A stretch of DNA of 64,000 nucleotides from Jaapia argillacea MUCL 33604 (GCA_000697665.1 KL197724.1:125991-189990), one strand, 5' to 3'; counted from the first letter of the stretch, positions 21,827 through 34,827 are shown. The notes: generated by a model not told the origin, from the sequence alone. Made by a program: numbers and translations.

Positions 21827-23311
21827 TCAATAATCGTCCACAGGTCGCCCATAGCCTCTGACATCAGCATACATCGTATCCAAAAGCGACTTGACTTCCA
21901 TAGACCTCGGTTCGCCAAAAAGTCGAAGATCATTTGTCAGTGGGTCTCGATGTACCGTCACCTCCTTCTCAAGTGTCGTCCGAACTAGAGATTAAACATA
22001 ACCAATTGAGTTCATTCTGAAGTTCACAAGTATGATATAGGTTTGAGAGGGAGACTTACGTTGATTCGTATCAGGCCTCGAATAGATCACGATACTATGA
22101 GACGACGTCCCATTTTCCGGAACGCCTACACATCGAAGGGAAGGACGTGCCATCATGAATCGAGATGCAAGCTGCGAGCTATCAAGCTCGACACCTTCAG
22201 GGTTCCAAAGGATCCACCAAAACGAATCTTTCACATCCTCCGATTCGTTATTGCCATTCATTTCAGAAAGAGGACAAAGGAGGAACGTCTTGAGTTCCTG
22301 AAACTTGGAGAACGCATCCCAGAAGAATTCGGAGGTGTCGACTATTCCAATATTGATCAGATTTTCCAGCTACAAATGGGAGAACGGATGTCAGAAGGAG
22401 AGAATGATGGAGAAGTGGGAAAGAAGGGGTTTGCTAACCTCTGGTGCGTGGCACGAACGAAGATATTGATCGTATACAATGAGTTCCTCCAGATTCGGAT
22501 AACTCTCCGCCGCGAGTTTCAAAACGTCGCTGGTCCTCGTCCAAGGCCTGAACGTGTCGATGTAATCTCTCGACAACGTCAACGAAGTCAAAGTGTTATG
22601 GCGAAGCGCCAGCGATTTACCCAACGCTTCCGTTGAAACCCTGGACATCTCCATCCGAGCACTAGGTATGTCCCGGGTTCGCATGATCTCCGCCACGTGA
22701 TTCGCATTTCCTTGAAGGAATTTGAGCTTGGGTAACATATCTCTGGCGAGCCCGCAGAATGGTCCGCCACCGTTAAGGCCACGCATACTCCACGTTTCGA
22801 TGGAGGGTTGTGAGATTAGTAGGTCCTCTAGTAGGTTGTAAGGAAGTTTGAAGGTGTCGAGAGTATGCAACCCACGAGGTTGGACTGTCGCGTCCAGAGG
22901 CGAAGCTTGGAGACCTCTGGTCACGATCGAGAGGAGGGTGCACAACTCTGTTGTTTCGAGTTCCAAGGCTGATGATAGGAGTAGGGTATCGAGTCGCCTG
23001 AGTCTCGAGAAACTCCTTTCCAACTGAGCAAGTGTACCGGGGTCGGCGACCATCCAAGGCATGAAACAGATCTTGAGTGTTTCAACCATCCCCGCCACAT
23101 CTTCAGTCGAGTCTGTCCCCCCCGCTAATCTTCTGAGACATTCCTTTCCCTTTGCTTCTTTGCAAGGGACAACGACGTGGCGGTGGAGGCAGCGTTGAGC
23201 TTCGTGGCGAAATGGCTGAAATCGAGAGAGGACAAGGAGGTCGGGTTTGGGGAGGTGTTCGACGATGAGGCCGATCAATTCGTTGGGAATTGGGAGAGCG
23301 GAGAGTGTCAT
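21827..23311 (-). CDS. F-box protein, family C copy 2 (C2)
   Basis: Starts MTLSALPIPNELIGLIVEHL at 23311, an F-box followed by FRHEAQRCLHRHVVV. The first exon carries SRLRRLDTLLLSSALE and YPNLEELIVYDQY. A second exon reads LENLINIGIVDTSEFFWDAF, FWWILWNPEG and SSQLASRFMMARPSLRCVGV; a third begins after a GTAAGTCTCC..CTCTAG intron and ends YADVRGYGRPVDDY. The first intron probably starts GTTAGC after residue E of SCHAPE and ends TTTGTAG. It is a tandem duplicate of C1, same strand, 733 bp upstream of C1's start. Probable SCF adaptor. Confidence 0.77.
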
Positions 23312-24127
23312 GATGAGAACGAGGGTCGGTGAAGTTTGAAGGTGAACGGGCGGGGTAGGTGAGGGCTTGATAAAGGTATTTGAAGCTGTGTTGCGGTGAA
23401 TTGGGCAAAGTACCAGTCAATGGTGCTTTGAGGGCGATTACAAGGCAGTGAAACAGAGGACCACAGGTTGTGGGCTTTAGCAGCGAAAGGGGTCCTTTTA
23501 AGGAAGAAGCCCTATGGTTCCCGCCAGACAACTATTCACGGAACCAAGCAACGTTCACCATGGGCAAGTTCTTTGAGCGGTGCAATCGTTGTCTTGCCTC
23601 TCGGGAACAATAGGCGAGAAGCGCGAGTTGGCGCCGGTAGCTCACAAAGGTTGTCTTCGGACCCCACCATACGAGTGGTAGTTGAATAGCATGGTCCGCT
23701 GAAGTCAAGGAAACAAAACCGTATTGACCTTGGCTGCGAAATATTTGTGAGACAACAAAAGGAATCTCCGGAGTTGCCGTTCTGTGGGCGTCCAGCGGCC
23801 TCAGACTCTTGTCTGAGCACCAGCCAGTACAAATAATCGGCAAATCTGGGGCAAATCAAACGAGTTTCCCTGAATTCTTGGACTGTGGCAAGGTCTCGAA
23901 CTCGGTGAGGGCCTCTAGAGTTGCGCTGAAGCAGACGAGGGTCAGAGGCAAGTCAGAGGTGGGGTGACTTGTCACCAGTCACCATCTGCAACATGCCGTG
24001 ACCTCCGCTGAACTGTGACGGAGTGGTGACGCCAATACTCCACTTGGACCAGGCCAGAAATATCGTCAGTCATTAGCCAGGACTTTGAGGGCGACATGGC
24101 GTCCATTTTCCCCTTCATCCCCGCACA
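23312..24127. other. Intergenic, no gene seen
   Basis: About 800 bp between the divergent C2 and hydrolase genes. The part nearest C2 has patches similar to 21100-21360 upstream of C1 (for example GGGAACAAYAG), consistent with duplicated promoter sequence. Short frames overlap on the minus strand in several registers and none looks like a protein. Confidence 0.45.
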
Positions 24128-25585
24128 ATGTTGTCGATGCCAATATTTTTCCACCTCAAAAGCGCACTAATCTACAGCTTCATCTGCCCCCCACTCCTCG
24201 TCTACCAAACCATCCTCCATTACACAAAAGGGCCCCCACATCCCGCATGGGGTCTCTTTGAAGATCTCGCAGTATCATCCGGACGAATTTATTTCGATTT
24301 AATCCGAAAAGTCCCTCCTCCAACCGAAGAACAGTCTACTGATATACCAGAATTCACCCCTGCCGCTTGGCAGATTCGGAAATTTGCAAAGTGGAGAGTG
24401 GGGAAGGGTACGAAGGTGGACAAGGTCAGGATTCCTTGTGTGGATGACAAGTGGATAAAGGGGACTGCCAAAGTCGCAGAAGATGTTATCAAAGCCGTAG
24501 AGGTTCCTGGCTTCTGGGTTTATCGCAATGATTATGTCGTACCCGAAGGAGGCCGAGCGAAAGCCGATGAAAAAGTCGTCATGTTCATTCCAGGCGGTGG
24601 CGTCCACGTACGTTCTCATCCAATTACACACACCATCCCAAACACTCGCTCATTTCAACCCAGTGTCTCACAAGTCCAGTCCCATACGGTCTCGCTCAAT
24701 CCGCCCAAAACCGAGTCCTAGCAATAAACGCTCGAGCAGCCGGTCGACCATCCACCGCATTCCCCGCTCAACTCCGTGATGCCCTAGCCGCATATATCTA
24801 TCTCCAAAACGTCGGTTTCACCCCAAACAACATCATGTTGGTCGGTGAAAGCGCAGGCGGGTTCCTCTGTCTCGCTCTCATGCAATACCTCGGTGAACTT
24901 AGAGACGAACACGGTTTGGATGCCGGTATCGTCGGCGCAGCAGCTCTCATATCCGTAAGTCCCACAAAACCATCCTTAGCACTATATCGACCCTAATATC
25001 GTTTTTAACAATATCGCAGCCAGCGTGTAACCTTTCACGTTTCGACCACCCAGCCGTCCTAACCGATTTCCGCCACCCACGTTACCGCCTATACACGGTC
25101 CCAAATCTAGCACACCACTTCTACTCTTTCCCTCCCCCTCCAGATCTCCCCCTCTCCCTCTCCCAAGCCATATCAACCTCCCCCTACTTCTCTCCCTCTC
25201 TCTCAGGCACATTCACCCACCTCGCCTCATCCCACTCCCCCATCTTCATCCAATACGGCGATACAGAACTATTCGCAGACGACGTCAGGAAATTGGTAAA
25301 GAGGATGAAAGAGCAAGGTGTGAAGGTGGAGGAGGATGAGATTTGGGGTGGGTTACATACGGATTGTACGATTAGGAGGGCGTTTGGGAAGAGAGGAGGG
25401 AGTTGGGGGAGGTTATTGGTTGCTGTTGAGAAGATGGGGTGGGGTGGAGGTGGGGCTGAGAAGAGGGTAAGAGTGAGGAGTGTGCTTTTATCTGCTTGTG
25501 AGTCCTATTTACCCTCGATACTTTGCTCAGAGACATCCTTACAATGTGTTCCCCTTCAGCTCGCATATCCTCGGACGCCGTGTGA
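24128..25585 (+). CDS. Alpha/beta hydrolase (abhydrolase_3 / steryl acetyl hydrolase-like), membrane-anchored
   Basis: Predicted esterase or lipase-like hydrolase. The N-terminus has one hydrophobic segment (ALIYSFICPPLLVYQTILHY), a likely signal anchor. The oxyanion region is FIPGGGVH; the nucleophile elbow is GESAGGFLCLALM (Ser nucleophile); the acid is likely the Asp of FIQYGDTELFADD; the His is in GGLHTDC, which completes the triad in the right order. Introns follow GGGVH, ALIS and LLSA; the last exon is short and ends at TGA 25583-25585 (SSDAV). The first intron's exact ends are uncertain by a few bases. Natural substrate is unknown; fungal relatives act on acetyl or fatty esters. It converges on the PWWP gene. 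Confidence 0.78.
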
Positions 25586-26134
25586 TTTGCCCATACCACT
25601 TACATTCAATGGAAAGAGACCTTTTTCGTTACCCCAGAATAGCCTACACTTTCCTAATAACCTTCGTACGCGCCATCAACGGACTGTCCTGCAATATAGT
25701 CTCCCCAACGATCCTCTTCATCGATGGACGCGAGGTACCGAACCCACTCGAGCGAGTCTAATATATACATACTCATATATATACATTCATGCATTATATC
25801 AATCATAACAACGTAGAGAAACACGGTTGGCACATGGGGTGTACGAATATCGACCTGACAACTTATAGATAAGAGGCGAAGGTACCGCAGGAAGGGGGCG
25901 CCGGAGTACTGCGGAAAAAAACGGGACCAACGAGCGAGACACAATGCTAAAAACACGCAAAGGCTTGTTCAAAAAATACCAAACGAAAAACGCTCGTATC
26001 TTGGTTCGTAGGAGGGGTTGGGGCGGGGGCCAAGAGGAGGGGAAAGCACAACGAGGAGGGTAAGGGGTTTGAAAAAGGCGAGGGAAATTCGTCTCCCAAA
26101 AAAGTAGAAAAGCCTGAGAGAGTAGCGTTCATTC
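25586..26134. other. Convergent 3' intergenic region with AT-rich simple repeat
   Basis: Between the ends of two converging genes, so it should hold both 3' UTRs. Bases about 25758-25800 are an alternating AT repeat (TATATATACATACTCATATA). No gene is seen. Confidence 0.5.
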
Positions 26135-27658
26135 CTACTCCGTCATAGTCACATCAGGACCCTCTGACAGCATCGAAGCATCTGCGTGAACAGGCATACT
26201 GTCATGCTCCTCGCTCCCAGCTTTCCCATTCGCCTTCTCCTCACCTCCCGACACCTCCGCCGACGCCTCAGGTTCAGGCTCATCGACCTGCATCTTAGCA
26301 TCACCTTTAGTCTCAGTCTTGCTCTCTACACCCTCAGCGTCCGCACCTTCACCTTCCTCCTTGGTCCCATTAGTAGCAGCCTTGTTGGCATTCAAGATCG
26401 CTTGCCACCTATCAACCAACACCTTTGCCCGATCTCGGAACTTGAAATCGTCGTCCCGTGGAACCTTGTCGGAAGATAACGCTAGTATATGACGCATCAC
26501 CTTGCCGATTTTGGAGTGTTGGAGATATTGAATGTTCATTTTGTCGAATTGTTCGACGGTCGTAAAGAGTTCGTCCATTTCGGGCATATCCTAGAGGTGA
26601 AGGGTGTTTAATGTTGACTGCGTGGATGCAACGAGGTTAATAAACGACTTACTTCGGCTTTGGCGGGGATTTTTTGGTGCAAAAAGATCTTTTGAAGCCG
26701 GTGTCTCCATTCTTTCACCTTGTTTGCTTCAGGATCGGCCGCCATAGCAGCTAAGGACATCGAGAATAGCAAAAGCAAGAATATACAGCAATCAGAATCC
26801 ATATCGATGAAGAAAAGGTGAGAAAAACTCACGATCGACCTCATCCTCGTCGCGCTTCGGCTTCTTCGCAGGTGGAGGAGCAGAATCTTTACTCGGACCA
26901 GCTTCCTCATCTTCAGCTTCAGGCTCAGCACCTCCCTCATCCTCTGATTCAACCATAGCGTTCGACTTTGCCCCATTTTTCTTACCCTTGGGTGCAGCAG
27001 CAGCGCCCTTCTTCTTGGGAGCGGGCTCTGAAGTTTCCTTCTTCACTTTAGGTTTCGCCTTGGGCTTCGAAGCACCAGCCTCAGACTCGCGCTTCCGCTT
27101 CTTTGACTTGGTCGGCATCTTTTTCTCTTCGTCGCCTTCACTCTCCAGCTGGTCAACTTCAGCTTCCTCATCGTCCCGTTGCTTTTCCTTGAGCTTTTCT
27201 GCGAGTTCTGCTTCCCATTGATCAGGATCAAGGGCGACTTTGTAGCCACTGAGTAGTTCGCCAGACTTTCGGAAAGGTTCGTTGACGTAAGCCTCGATCT
27301 CGTGTCGTTGGAGTTTGGACATGTCCTTCGGCGTAACCCATGCGCTATATGGGGTGATAAACAATAGCTAGAGGTCTAAAGCAAGATGGAGGACTTACTA
27401 ATCACCAGCTGGGAAGAACCGTACGCAATAAAAGTTTGACTTTTTAGAAGGACGCTCCTTTTTGACCGAGACAGGGACACTTTCTGGGTCGACAATCTAT
27501 ACAGCCAACCAGATGTTCAAACGAAAAGAAGACAAAGTCTGAGGATGATAACTGACCACTCCAGGCCAAGCGGGATAACCGCGCACTTTGGCAAGGACCA
27601 CGTCTCGAAGATCATACGTGTGTTCCTGGCCCGCAGATTTTGTTTTCTTTGCAACCAT
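26135..27658 (-). CDS. PWWP-domain chromatin protein with TFIIS-N/LEDGF-like C-terminal helical domain
   Basis: Starts MVAKKTKSAGQEHTYDL at 27658. The PWWP domain follows at once: DVVLAKVRGYPAWPGV, then SNFYCVRFFPAGDYAWV after two introns. This fold binds methylated histone tails and DNA. The middle is a long Lys/Glu-rich, nuclear-type region (KKMPTKSKKRKRESEA and KKPKRDEDEVD). After a further intron come WRHRLQKIFLHQKIPAK and a helical segment (LQHSKIGKVMRHILALSSDK; FRDRAKVLVDRWQAIL) that resembles a TFIIS N-terminal / LEDGF integrase-binding-type bundle. The tail is acidic and ends VTMTE. A role as a histone-mark reader linked to transcription elongation follows from the architecture, not from direct evidence. 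Confidence 0.8.
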
Positions 27659-29858
27659 TGTAGTAGAATAGACGCGTTACCGACAGGTTCGAGGCGGGCA
27701 GAGTACGCGCAGGGGCGGATAAATGCTGAAAGGCAAGCAAACAAGAGCCCAAAGTTGGACTTGGAGGTCGACAGCAAAGGTTCACTCGGCAAGTTCCGTC
27801 CATGTTGACCGTGCTTTACCCACGCCACTCCCGCGAAGCGCCCCGAGCATTTGGATAACAGAAATTTATTCATTCACGTCTACATGCTCACAAGAGGGTA
27901 CTCTGACAGCGACGAAATCAAAGGAGAGTGTGTATGCGTACACGCAGGCCGCTCAAGAACAGCAGGGGCGGGAATATCGAGCGTAAAAACCGATATTTGG
28001 GGTAGAGGGTTTGAATCGGCGACGCGGAGGCGGTAATACGATGGTCCGATGCTCCGGGAATAAAATGGAATGCAGATGACACGACCTTCACCGCCGACAA
28101 GACCCGAGCACGGAGATTGGTGGGCAGCAGGCGCGCCAAGAATTCAGCAGCAACGAGATCAACGCGGTCTGGCCGAGCATGGGGGATCAGCAGACGACAA
28201 TGTTCTGTGTAGACGAGACAGTTGAGAAATCAGAAGATTGACAAAGAATCAAGGGGATACAAAGGGACATACCATTGAAAATGCAGGCGTCAATTCACGG
28301 CTTCTGACATCAAAGTTTCAATTCAGATATCAAAATTAGATGAGCATGGAGGAAGGGATGAGCATGAGGCTGGGTTAAACCTAAGAGCAGAAGGCTAGGT
28401 TGAGGATGTCAAGATTCTTCCGGGTCGAAAAGGTTGAAATGAACGTGCGCATACCCGAGGATGGAGCGTCGAAGAGCAGCTTGAAGGGATGAGCACAATG
28501 AATCTCGAGGTTAGACATATCAGCACCCCAAGGCCTGGAATGGTTTCGCCCCATAGAAGTGCTCAAGCTAGGAGTCCACATGCGGCTGACCAGTGATAAT
28601 CAATGGGAGGGCACAAAAGCTTTGTTCAAAGCCGAGTCAGAATGTCGCTCCAGACGTATTGAATCAGGGGGGAGGAGCTGAAGTCGACGAGCGAACATTC
28701 TCAGTGGGTAAGATCGGTTCTTTCAAGTAAAAGATTTCGCTCACCAGTAACCAAGATGAGCCTATGATACCTCAGGCCCGTGATCGATGTGGTAGGACGT
28801 TAGCCGAAAGACATAAGCAAGAAGGAGCGTGGAGGTAATATCGAAACCGTAACAGCGCAGGCCTCAGGAGCCGGCAGTTGATTGGGTTGGAGAAAGAATA
28901 CGAGAAAGGGGCGACAGCGAGCAGGAGGTGTAGAGGAAACCCCGAGGAAGGCGAGGACTGAATTTCAGGCAGCTTCGATGCAACTGAGTCCAGATGACCT
29001 GATCCTTCGTAGAGGTACAAGGTTGAGAATCGACCTTATACTCACACTTTCTTTGATTCTACTGGAACAAAAGCGAAGCTCCACGATTTGCTTAGATTGG
29101 TAGAATCAAAGAGTACTCGTTGTCGACTATACCCGGGTCAAGCTTGTCGGGGGGTGAAAGGCGTAGAGAACCGATCCTCGTCCTCCCTATAGAAACATAT
29201 CGTCCGTTGTTTGTTGTTTTGTAGAAAAACAAGGCTGTGAACGCGGCAGCTGCTGTCCTTTGCGATTTGTTGGGAAATCGACGATGTGGAACAAGGAAAA
29301 GGAGCGAGGGTGGATTCGTCACGGTGGCGTCACATCTCCTCGCTCTTCGCTACCACACAGCGCCGCCTTGGAACCGGCAAACTGAACGATATGCCATATG
29401 GTGCACGAACTGCAAAAAATAGGCGGCAGATGAGGAACTGGGCTGCTGATTGAGGCGATGAAGACCTGTATTTTGTTCTCTTTTCGGTCAATGAGAAATA
29501 ACGGTTCTCTGGCGCCTTGGAAACCTTTTGTCAAGGACTTGTGCTACTTCTGACCGTAGTGTTTCTTGTTGCATGGCACTTTGGCTATCCATGCAAGAAC
29601 TGGAAACCTTTAAGATGACTGCCGTTGGAATCATCATCCACAGCAACATCTCCTCATCCAAGGTTCGTCGAGTGGTCTCCCTCCAGATTCTCTCTGTTCT
29701 AACTTTGGTGTTTGTAATATTTAGACTACCCAGTGTTGACCACTGCTATATCTTTCTGCATAAGCCCACCTCCTGTACGCTTCATATTCTGCACACCTGA
29801 CAAGTCGCTAACCTCTAGTTCAAGCCTCTAGTCTCAATCCCGACAACCCGCTCCAAAC
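27659..29858. other. Long intergenic stretch; possible small gene remnant
   Basis: 2.2 kb with no supportable gene. On the minus strand at 28581-28381 a frame reads MRTFISTFSTRKNLDILNLA, which has the rhythm of a leucine-rich or F-box solenoid repeat and might be a fragment of a lost F-box gene; there is too little to call. The PWWP promoter lies at the left edge and the D promoter at the right. Confidence 0.35.
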
Positions 29859-31225
29859 ATGGCCCACAGACATTACGCTGGCGGTAGCCGAGTCCCCCCA
29901 GAGCTCTACCGAAACATCTTCCAGCATGTTTCCAAGGATACTTTGACATCCATAACCAGAGCCAACACGACTTTCAAGCAAGAAGCAGAACACCTCCTAT
30001 ATAACGAGGTCGTCATACCCTTGGACGAAAGGAAGGGAGTCAAACTCCTCCAAACGCTCGAAAAGGATCCTAGGAGAGCCGCTCAAATCACGAATCTAAC
30101 TCTCCCCTGGTGTGGGTGGAGTGAATTTCACATCGACCTCTACATTGGTGCCATCAAGAATGTCACCAACATCCAGAAGCTCATTGTCGCTCTCCAGGGC
30201 GATGCATGGGAATCCCAAGCTCAGTTTGTTTATGTGGCACAGAGTATACGAGGGGGACATAATGTGCGGACGTTATTGACCCTGGGCATGTGTATTCATT
30301 TCGTCTTCGATCTTCTCGCTCGAACGCCGAATGTCGAGTCATGGACACATACAGCCGGTGATCCCGTGTTCCAACTCCCCTCGTCGGATCGCCTCCTACT
30401 ACCCAAGGTCAAACATCTTGACCTTACGCCCATGGCTCTGACGATGCTCAATGGTCCACTTCCCGAAGTCACCCGTCTTAGGCTCATCATCGATGATTGG
30501 CCTGCATGGGTTGAGGACAGGGCTCTGTCGACACTTAGGATATTCCCCAACCTCGAAATCCTCACACTTTTCGATCTCAATACCACGGCGACGTCGTTGC
30601 AAGTGAACCAAATCGTGGATTTGATCGCCGAGAACAGCCCTCGCCTCAGATGTTTGGGTTTGCTTCATTCAAGGTTGCAGGGTAATAGCCCAAATGATCC
30701 CGTCAGTTTCCAACTCATTCTTTCTGCCTTCGCGCCATTGACTAATTTTCTGGTTGCCCATAGTACCGAGCAGACCCAGACGGCATGGCCCCTGTGATGG
30801 ATAATTGCCCACGGGAAGTCTTTATGCGAGCACTCTCGAGACTCCAGAAACTCGAGGTCCTCCTTTTGCTCCCCTCTTCCTCTGCCAATCCCCCAATGCT
30901 ATGGCGGGAGATTTGGGGTAGGGGTACTACCAAGGACCTGGCAGCGGAGTTGACTAAAAGGTTACCGAGACTTGTCTTGGCGGCGCTCCCGGATCAGAGG
31001 ACTCAGTGGTTTGATTTTGTCGGAGGCACGAATGATCGGCAACTCTTCACTCGAGGTGAGGCTTTCTTTGGGCGTGATTCGGGTTGTGTTGGATCTGACT
31101 TGGTTGTTTGTGATAGTGCAAGCGAGGATGGGTTTGTTGATGGCGGATTGTTGCCCGGATTTGAGCCAGGTCCCACGTTGAAGTATCGATTCCGTTTGGT
31201 TTTCCTCCCCGGACCTATCTCCTAA
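29859..31225 (+). CDS. F-box protein, singleton (D)
   Basis: Starts MAHRHYAGGSRVPPELYRNI at 29859; the F-box is VPPELYRNIFQHVSKDTL, then FKQEAEHLLYNEVVI. The solenoid has FPNLEILTLFDLN and SPRLRCLGLLHSRLQ. The first intron is 30702-30763 (CCC|GTCAGT, branch-like GACTAAT, CATAG), and the next exon runs YRADPDGMAPVMDNCPREVF. The 3' end is uncertain. One reading has no further intron and stops at 31225; another splices out 61 bp (GTGAGG..TGATAG, near 31053-31116) and stops at 31181 with MGLLMADCCPDLSQVPR. The second has better splice signals. It is distantly like family C in layout. Confidence 0.7.
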
Positions 31226-31465
31226 TAGTAATCGTTGCACATATTGGACTCGAGAGTCGACATTGGTTGTTTTACCCCATTCTAATGATAGTACCTGTAT
31301 AAGTCTCCTGAAGTTGTTCATGAATCGTTAGCTGTTGTTGATTTATCCTGCGCCTGTGAACTGGACTTGTTTGAAGCGTTTGAAGCAACAGCTCTGCGAC
31401 TTGAACGACTTTCTCCACCTTTCTGCAACGGTGTCTCAAAACACCCTCTTGCAACCTTCGCCACG

Positions 31466-34400
31466 ATGGCCTCGTCAACAAGGGTCGGTCCTGTTCCCCG
31501 TAGAGTTGGTATCCCGCCTTCCATGTCTCCTCATCCGAAACCCGTCATCTCGGTGGAGGAATGGGAATCCAAAGCACCTCTTGATGACCTCCAACTCCGC
31601 AGCGTCAACATCATCAAATTAGCAGGCGAACGGGCGCCATTACCCTTAAAGGTACGTCTCAGTTCTCAATATGCGTCGAAGGGTATGGAGTTCTGACTAT
31701 TGAACCGAATCGGAAGTTTAGTGTCGATGAAGAGAGCTCGTCAAGACCGTCCACCCCGACTCTGCGAAACAAATTCCTCACAGGTCCTTCGTCACGACCA
31801 CCAACTCCAGTTCTCGGTACAAGTACCTCTCGATCTCAACCAACCGCTCACGCACTCCTTCCTTCACACCCTATCCAAACACCTCAACAATTCTACGATT
31901 GGTTCGCCCTAATCGACCGCTCAGTCGCTCATTCACAAGAATCTCATTTCCGGAACCACTTGGCCACTGTGTCGGGGCATTTAGAGACGTGCGACGCGTT
32001 GCTTGAGCGGATTGATGAGATTGATAAGGAGGTTGCGGATATGGTTGGGGAGTGGAGGAGTGTGGAGGAGGGAGGAAGGAATTTGAAGGATGCTTGTGAG
32101 AGGCTGTTGGGTGAGAGGGTAAGTTTCGTCTGGCAGTTAGCAGTTCTGTGGCCTGGCTGATCATCTGGCAGGACAAACTTTTGGAGTTGACGGATGCGAT
32201 AGGCGCGCGCCTGGAGTATTTCCAGGAGTTGGAACATGCTACTCGCATGCTTAACCATCCAGGGGAATCACTCGTCCTCCAAACCGATTTCTTGTACATG
32301 GTCGAACGAGTTGATATTTGTATCGAGTTTCTTCGGGATCATGTAAGTTTCCCCGTCATTCCCCAATTCTTTCTGGCACTTCTCGTCTACGTGTTGACGT
32401 GTCGGTTCGTCTCTTCCATAGCGTCATTTCAAGGAATCCGAGCTGTACCTGCTCCGATTCCAACAATGTATGACAAGAGCTATGACGCTCATCCGTATGT
32501 ACTTCGTCGGGTCTCTCAGGGCTCTCACAGCCGATATCACGAAACGGCTCTCCGAAAAGGTGAGTTTCCGCCCAGCCCTCCACTTTATGAGACTCAACCC
32601 CTGCCCTGCCCTCACGCATAGGACGTATCATCGACGGCCCAGCACCACCTGCTCTACACTCGTTTCAATTCAGTCTCACCACAGCTATCTCCCTTATTGG
32701 GAGAACTCGAGAGACGTGCGCGAGCCCACCCAGCCGAACTTTCCGCCCTCCTGGCCGAATGTCATACGGCGTACTTTGGAGCGAGGAGGGGATTACTTGT
32801 GCCCAGATTGGTCGAGGAGATTAGGGGGTTGGATCCTGGGAGGACAGAGCTTGTTGAGTTGGTGAGTAACCTGTCACCATTGCTATTGGGAATGAATCTG
32901 AGTGTTCGTGGCGAGGTAGACGAGAGCAGGGTGCAGTTATTTGAAGCAGCTCTGCACCGACGAGTTCAACTTGTACCGATCGTTCTTCAACTCTGGAGAA
33001 GAACAACTCTAGTGCGTACATACTTGTCTTCCTTTCTGGAGCTTGGAGGTTGACTCCCGATTGCGCCCAGCCAATACCTCGAAAACCTATGCGATTACCT
33101 CTACGACGACCTCCGTCCCCGAATCCTGCACGAGCCACGTCTAACAGTCCTCTGTGAAGTCTGTACCGTCTTGCAAGCTCTCATGGTCCTCGACGTACCC
33201 ACTTCTTCTCCTTCCTCCTCGTCGTCATCTCCCACTGATGACGAGGACGAAGATTATTTGACGATGGATTTAAGGAAAGGGCAGAGGGAGAGAGGGTTGG
33301 GGAGGTTACATTTGAGCCATTTGTTGGAGATGGTGTTGCAGGATGCGCAGACGAGATTGTTCTTTAAGGCGCAGAGTGTGATTCAAGCTGAAATTCGGTA
33401 TTATGTTGTTAAGGATGAAGACCTTGCTTATCCGGATAAACTTGTTGGTGAGTCTTCTTTCCCACCTTGCCTCGTCTCCGCTTCTTTCCTCTCCTTGCTT
33501 TCGTTCCTTTCGCCCCAACCCATCGTCGCGATGATATACTAATTGGGAACCTTAGCTGCGAAGAAACCATCAACCGGGGCGGAGATCAAGGAGAAGGAGA
33601 GTGTAAGCCAGTTGTTCAACCAGATGTCAAGTCTGGATAAGCAGGAGACGTGGTTCCCGACTTTGAAGAAGACAGTTTGGGTCCTGGCACAGTTGCACGA
33701 TTTCGTTAATGTGTGTTATCTCCCTTCGTCTATTTCTCTTCTTGGATTTAACCTGGGGTTGGTGTTTCGGTTTGAATAGCCAGCAATATTCGAAGATATC
33801 GCACAAGAAGCTATTAGTTTATGTCGACAATCGCTGGTGACAGCTTCAGAGTTGATCAAAGTGCGCAAAGCCTCATCTTCGTCTGGTACTGGGAATTTGG
33901 ACGGGGGTTTGTTTCTTGTGAGACATTTGCTTATACTCAAGGAGGTGACGCATAGTTTGGATTTGGTGGAGAAGGAGTTGGTTGAATACGGTGGTGTGAC
34001 AGGTGAGTCTCTTCATCTTTTCGTTGAGCATAGAGTTTTTAATGCAGACGGTGGTACTTTAGATACGCTGGCGTCTATGCTGAATAGAACGACTTCGTTG
34101 TTACCCGATGCACTCTTCGCGTCGTTGGGTATGCCTAGGAGTGATGAGACTATCACGGATGCTAGGCAGGTGTGTTCTTCTTCTCCCGTCTGTCGTTATG
34201 TCCAGGGGACTGGTTCCTCACCTCAAACCAACAGGGTATCGACCAAGAGTTGAAAAAGGCTTGTGAAGAAATAATCGTCAGCTGCTCGGAGTCGATTTGC
34301 GAGCCACTCCGAAACTGGGTCGACCGCCTCCGAGCCCTCAGCTCTCGCAGACCTCCCCTTCCTACCACCTCGCCTCCTACAACCTCAGATCCAGTCAATC

Positions 34401-34681
34401 CACAACAATCAGCTCTGGAGGTAGAACCTCTCGCTGAAAACTTCCAATTATGTTGTCACCGTGATCTGCGAGCGAACGTGGCGAGGCTGAGGCTTTATGT
34501 TGAGGACGAGAAGGCTGTGGGTGTGTTGGTGGGACATATCATTGAGAGGATTGAAGATGCCTATGAGGAGTTTGGGGAGTTAGTCAAGGGGAGGTTTGGG
34601 GGAGAGTTGAGGGGGAAGGTTATGGCGCAGGAGGAGCTGAGAGTTATGCTGAGAGAGATATGCGAGGAGAAAGGGATTTGA
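31466..34681 (+). CDS. COG3: Conserved oligomeric Golgi complex subunit 3
   Basis: Subunit of the COG tethering complex, which captures retrograde vesicles at the Golgi. Starts MASSTRVGPVPRRVG at 31466 and ends LREICEEKGI at 34681, with about ten introns. The Sec34-type N-terminal region is clear: FYDWFALIDRSVAHSQESHF, LETCDALLERIDEID, LLELTDAIGARLEYFQELE, DFLYMVERVDICIEFLRDH and FKESELYLLRFQQCMTRAM. These are mostly coiled or helical. The C-terminal helical half includes LSHLLEMVLQDAQTRLFFKA and ETWFPTLKKTVWVLAQLHDF. A species-specific acidic/serine loop (TDDEDEDYL) sits near 33235. Length fits the family. Single copy, followed 147 bp later by ELP6 on the same strand. Confidence 0.88.
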
Positions 34682-34827
34682 TGATGCATGTCGTTTCTTT
34701 GCTCGTCGTCTACGGTGTGAACAAGACTGTGAACCTATGTCACATCTCGATATTTAGCACCTGAGAAATGACTTTGGCAACTCAACGCGTCGCTGGTTAC
34801 ACGCACTGTGTAGCAATTCCCTGATTC

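Noticed and set aside
25372-25599. Minus-strand frame opposite the hydrolase C-terminus
   Set aside because: Low-complexity Ser/Pro/His translation of the reverse of a G-rich coding stretch; the plus-strand hydrolase with its catalytic His explains the region.
26988-27221. Plus-strand frame rich in Phe, Ser and Ala
   Set aside because: Antisense shadow of the Lys/Glu/Ala-rich linker of the PWWP protein.
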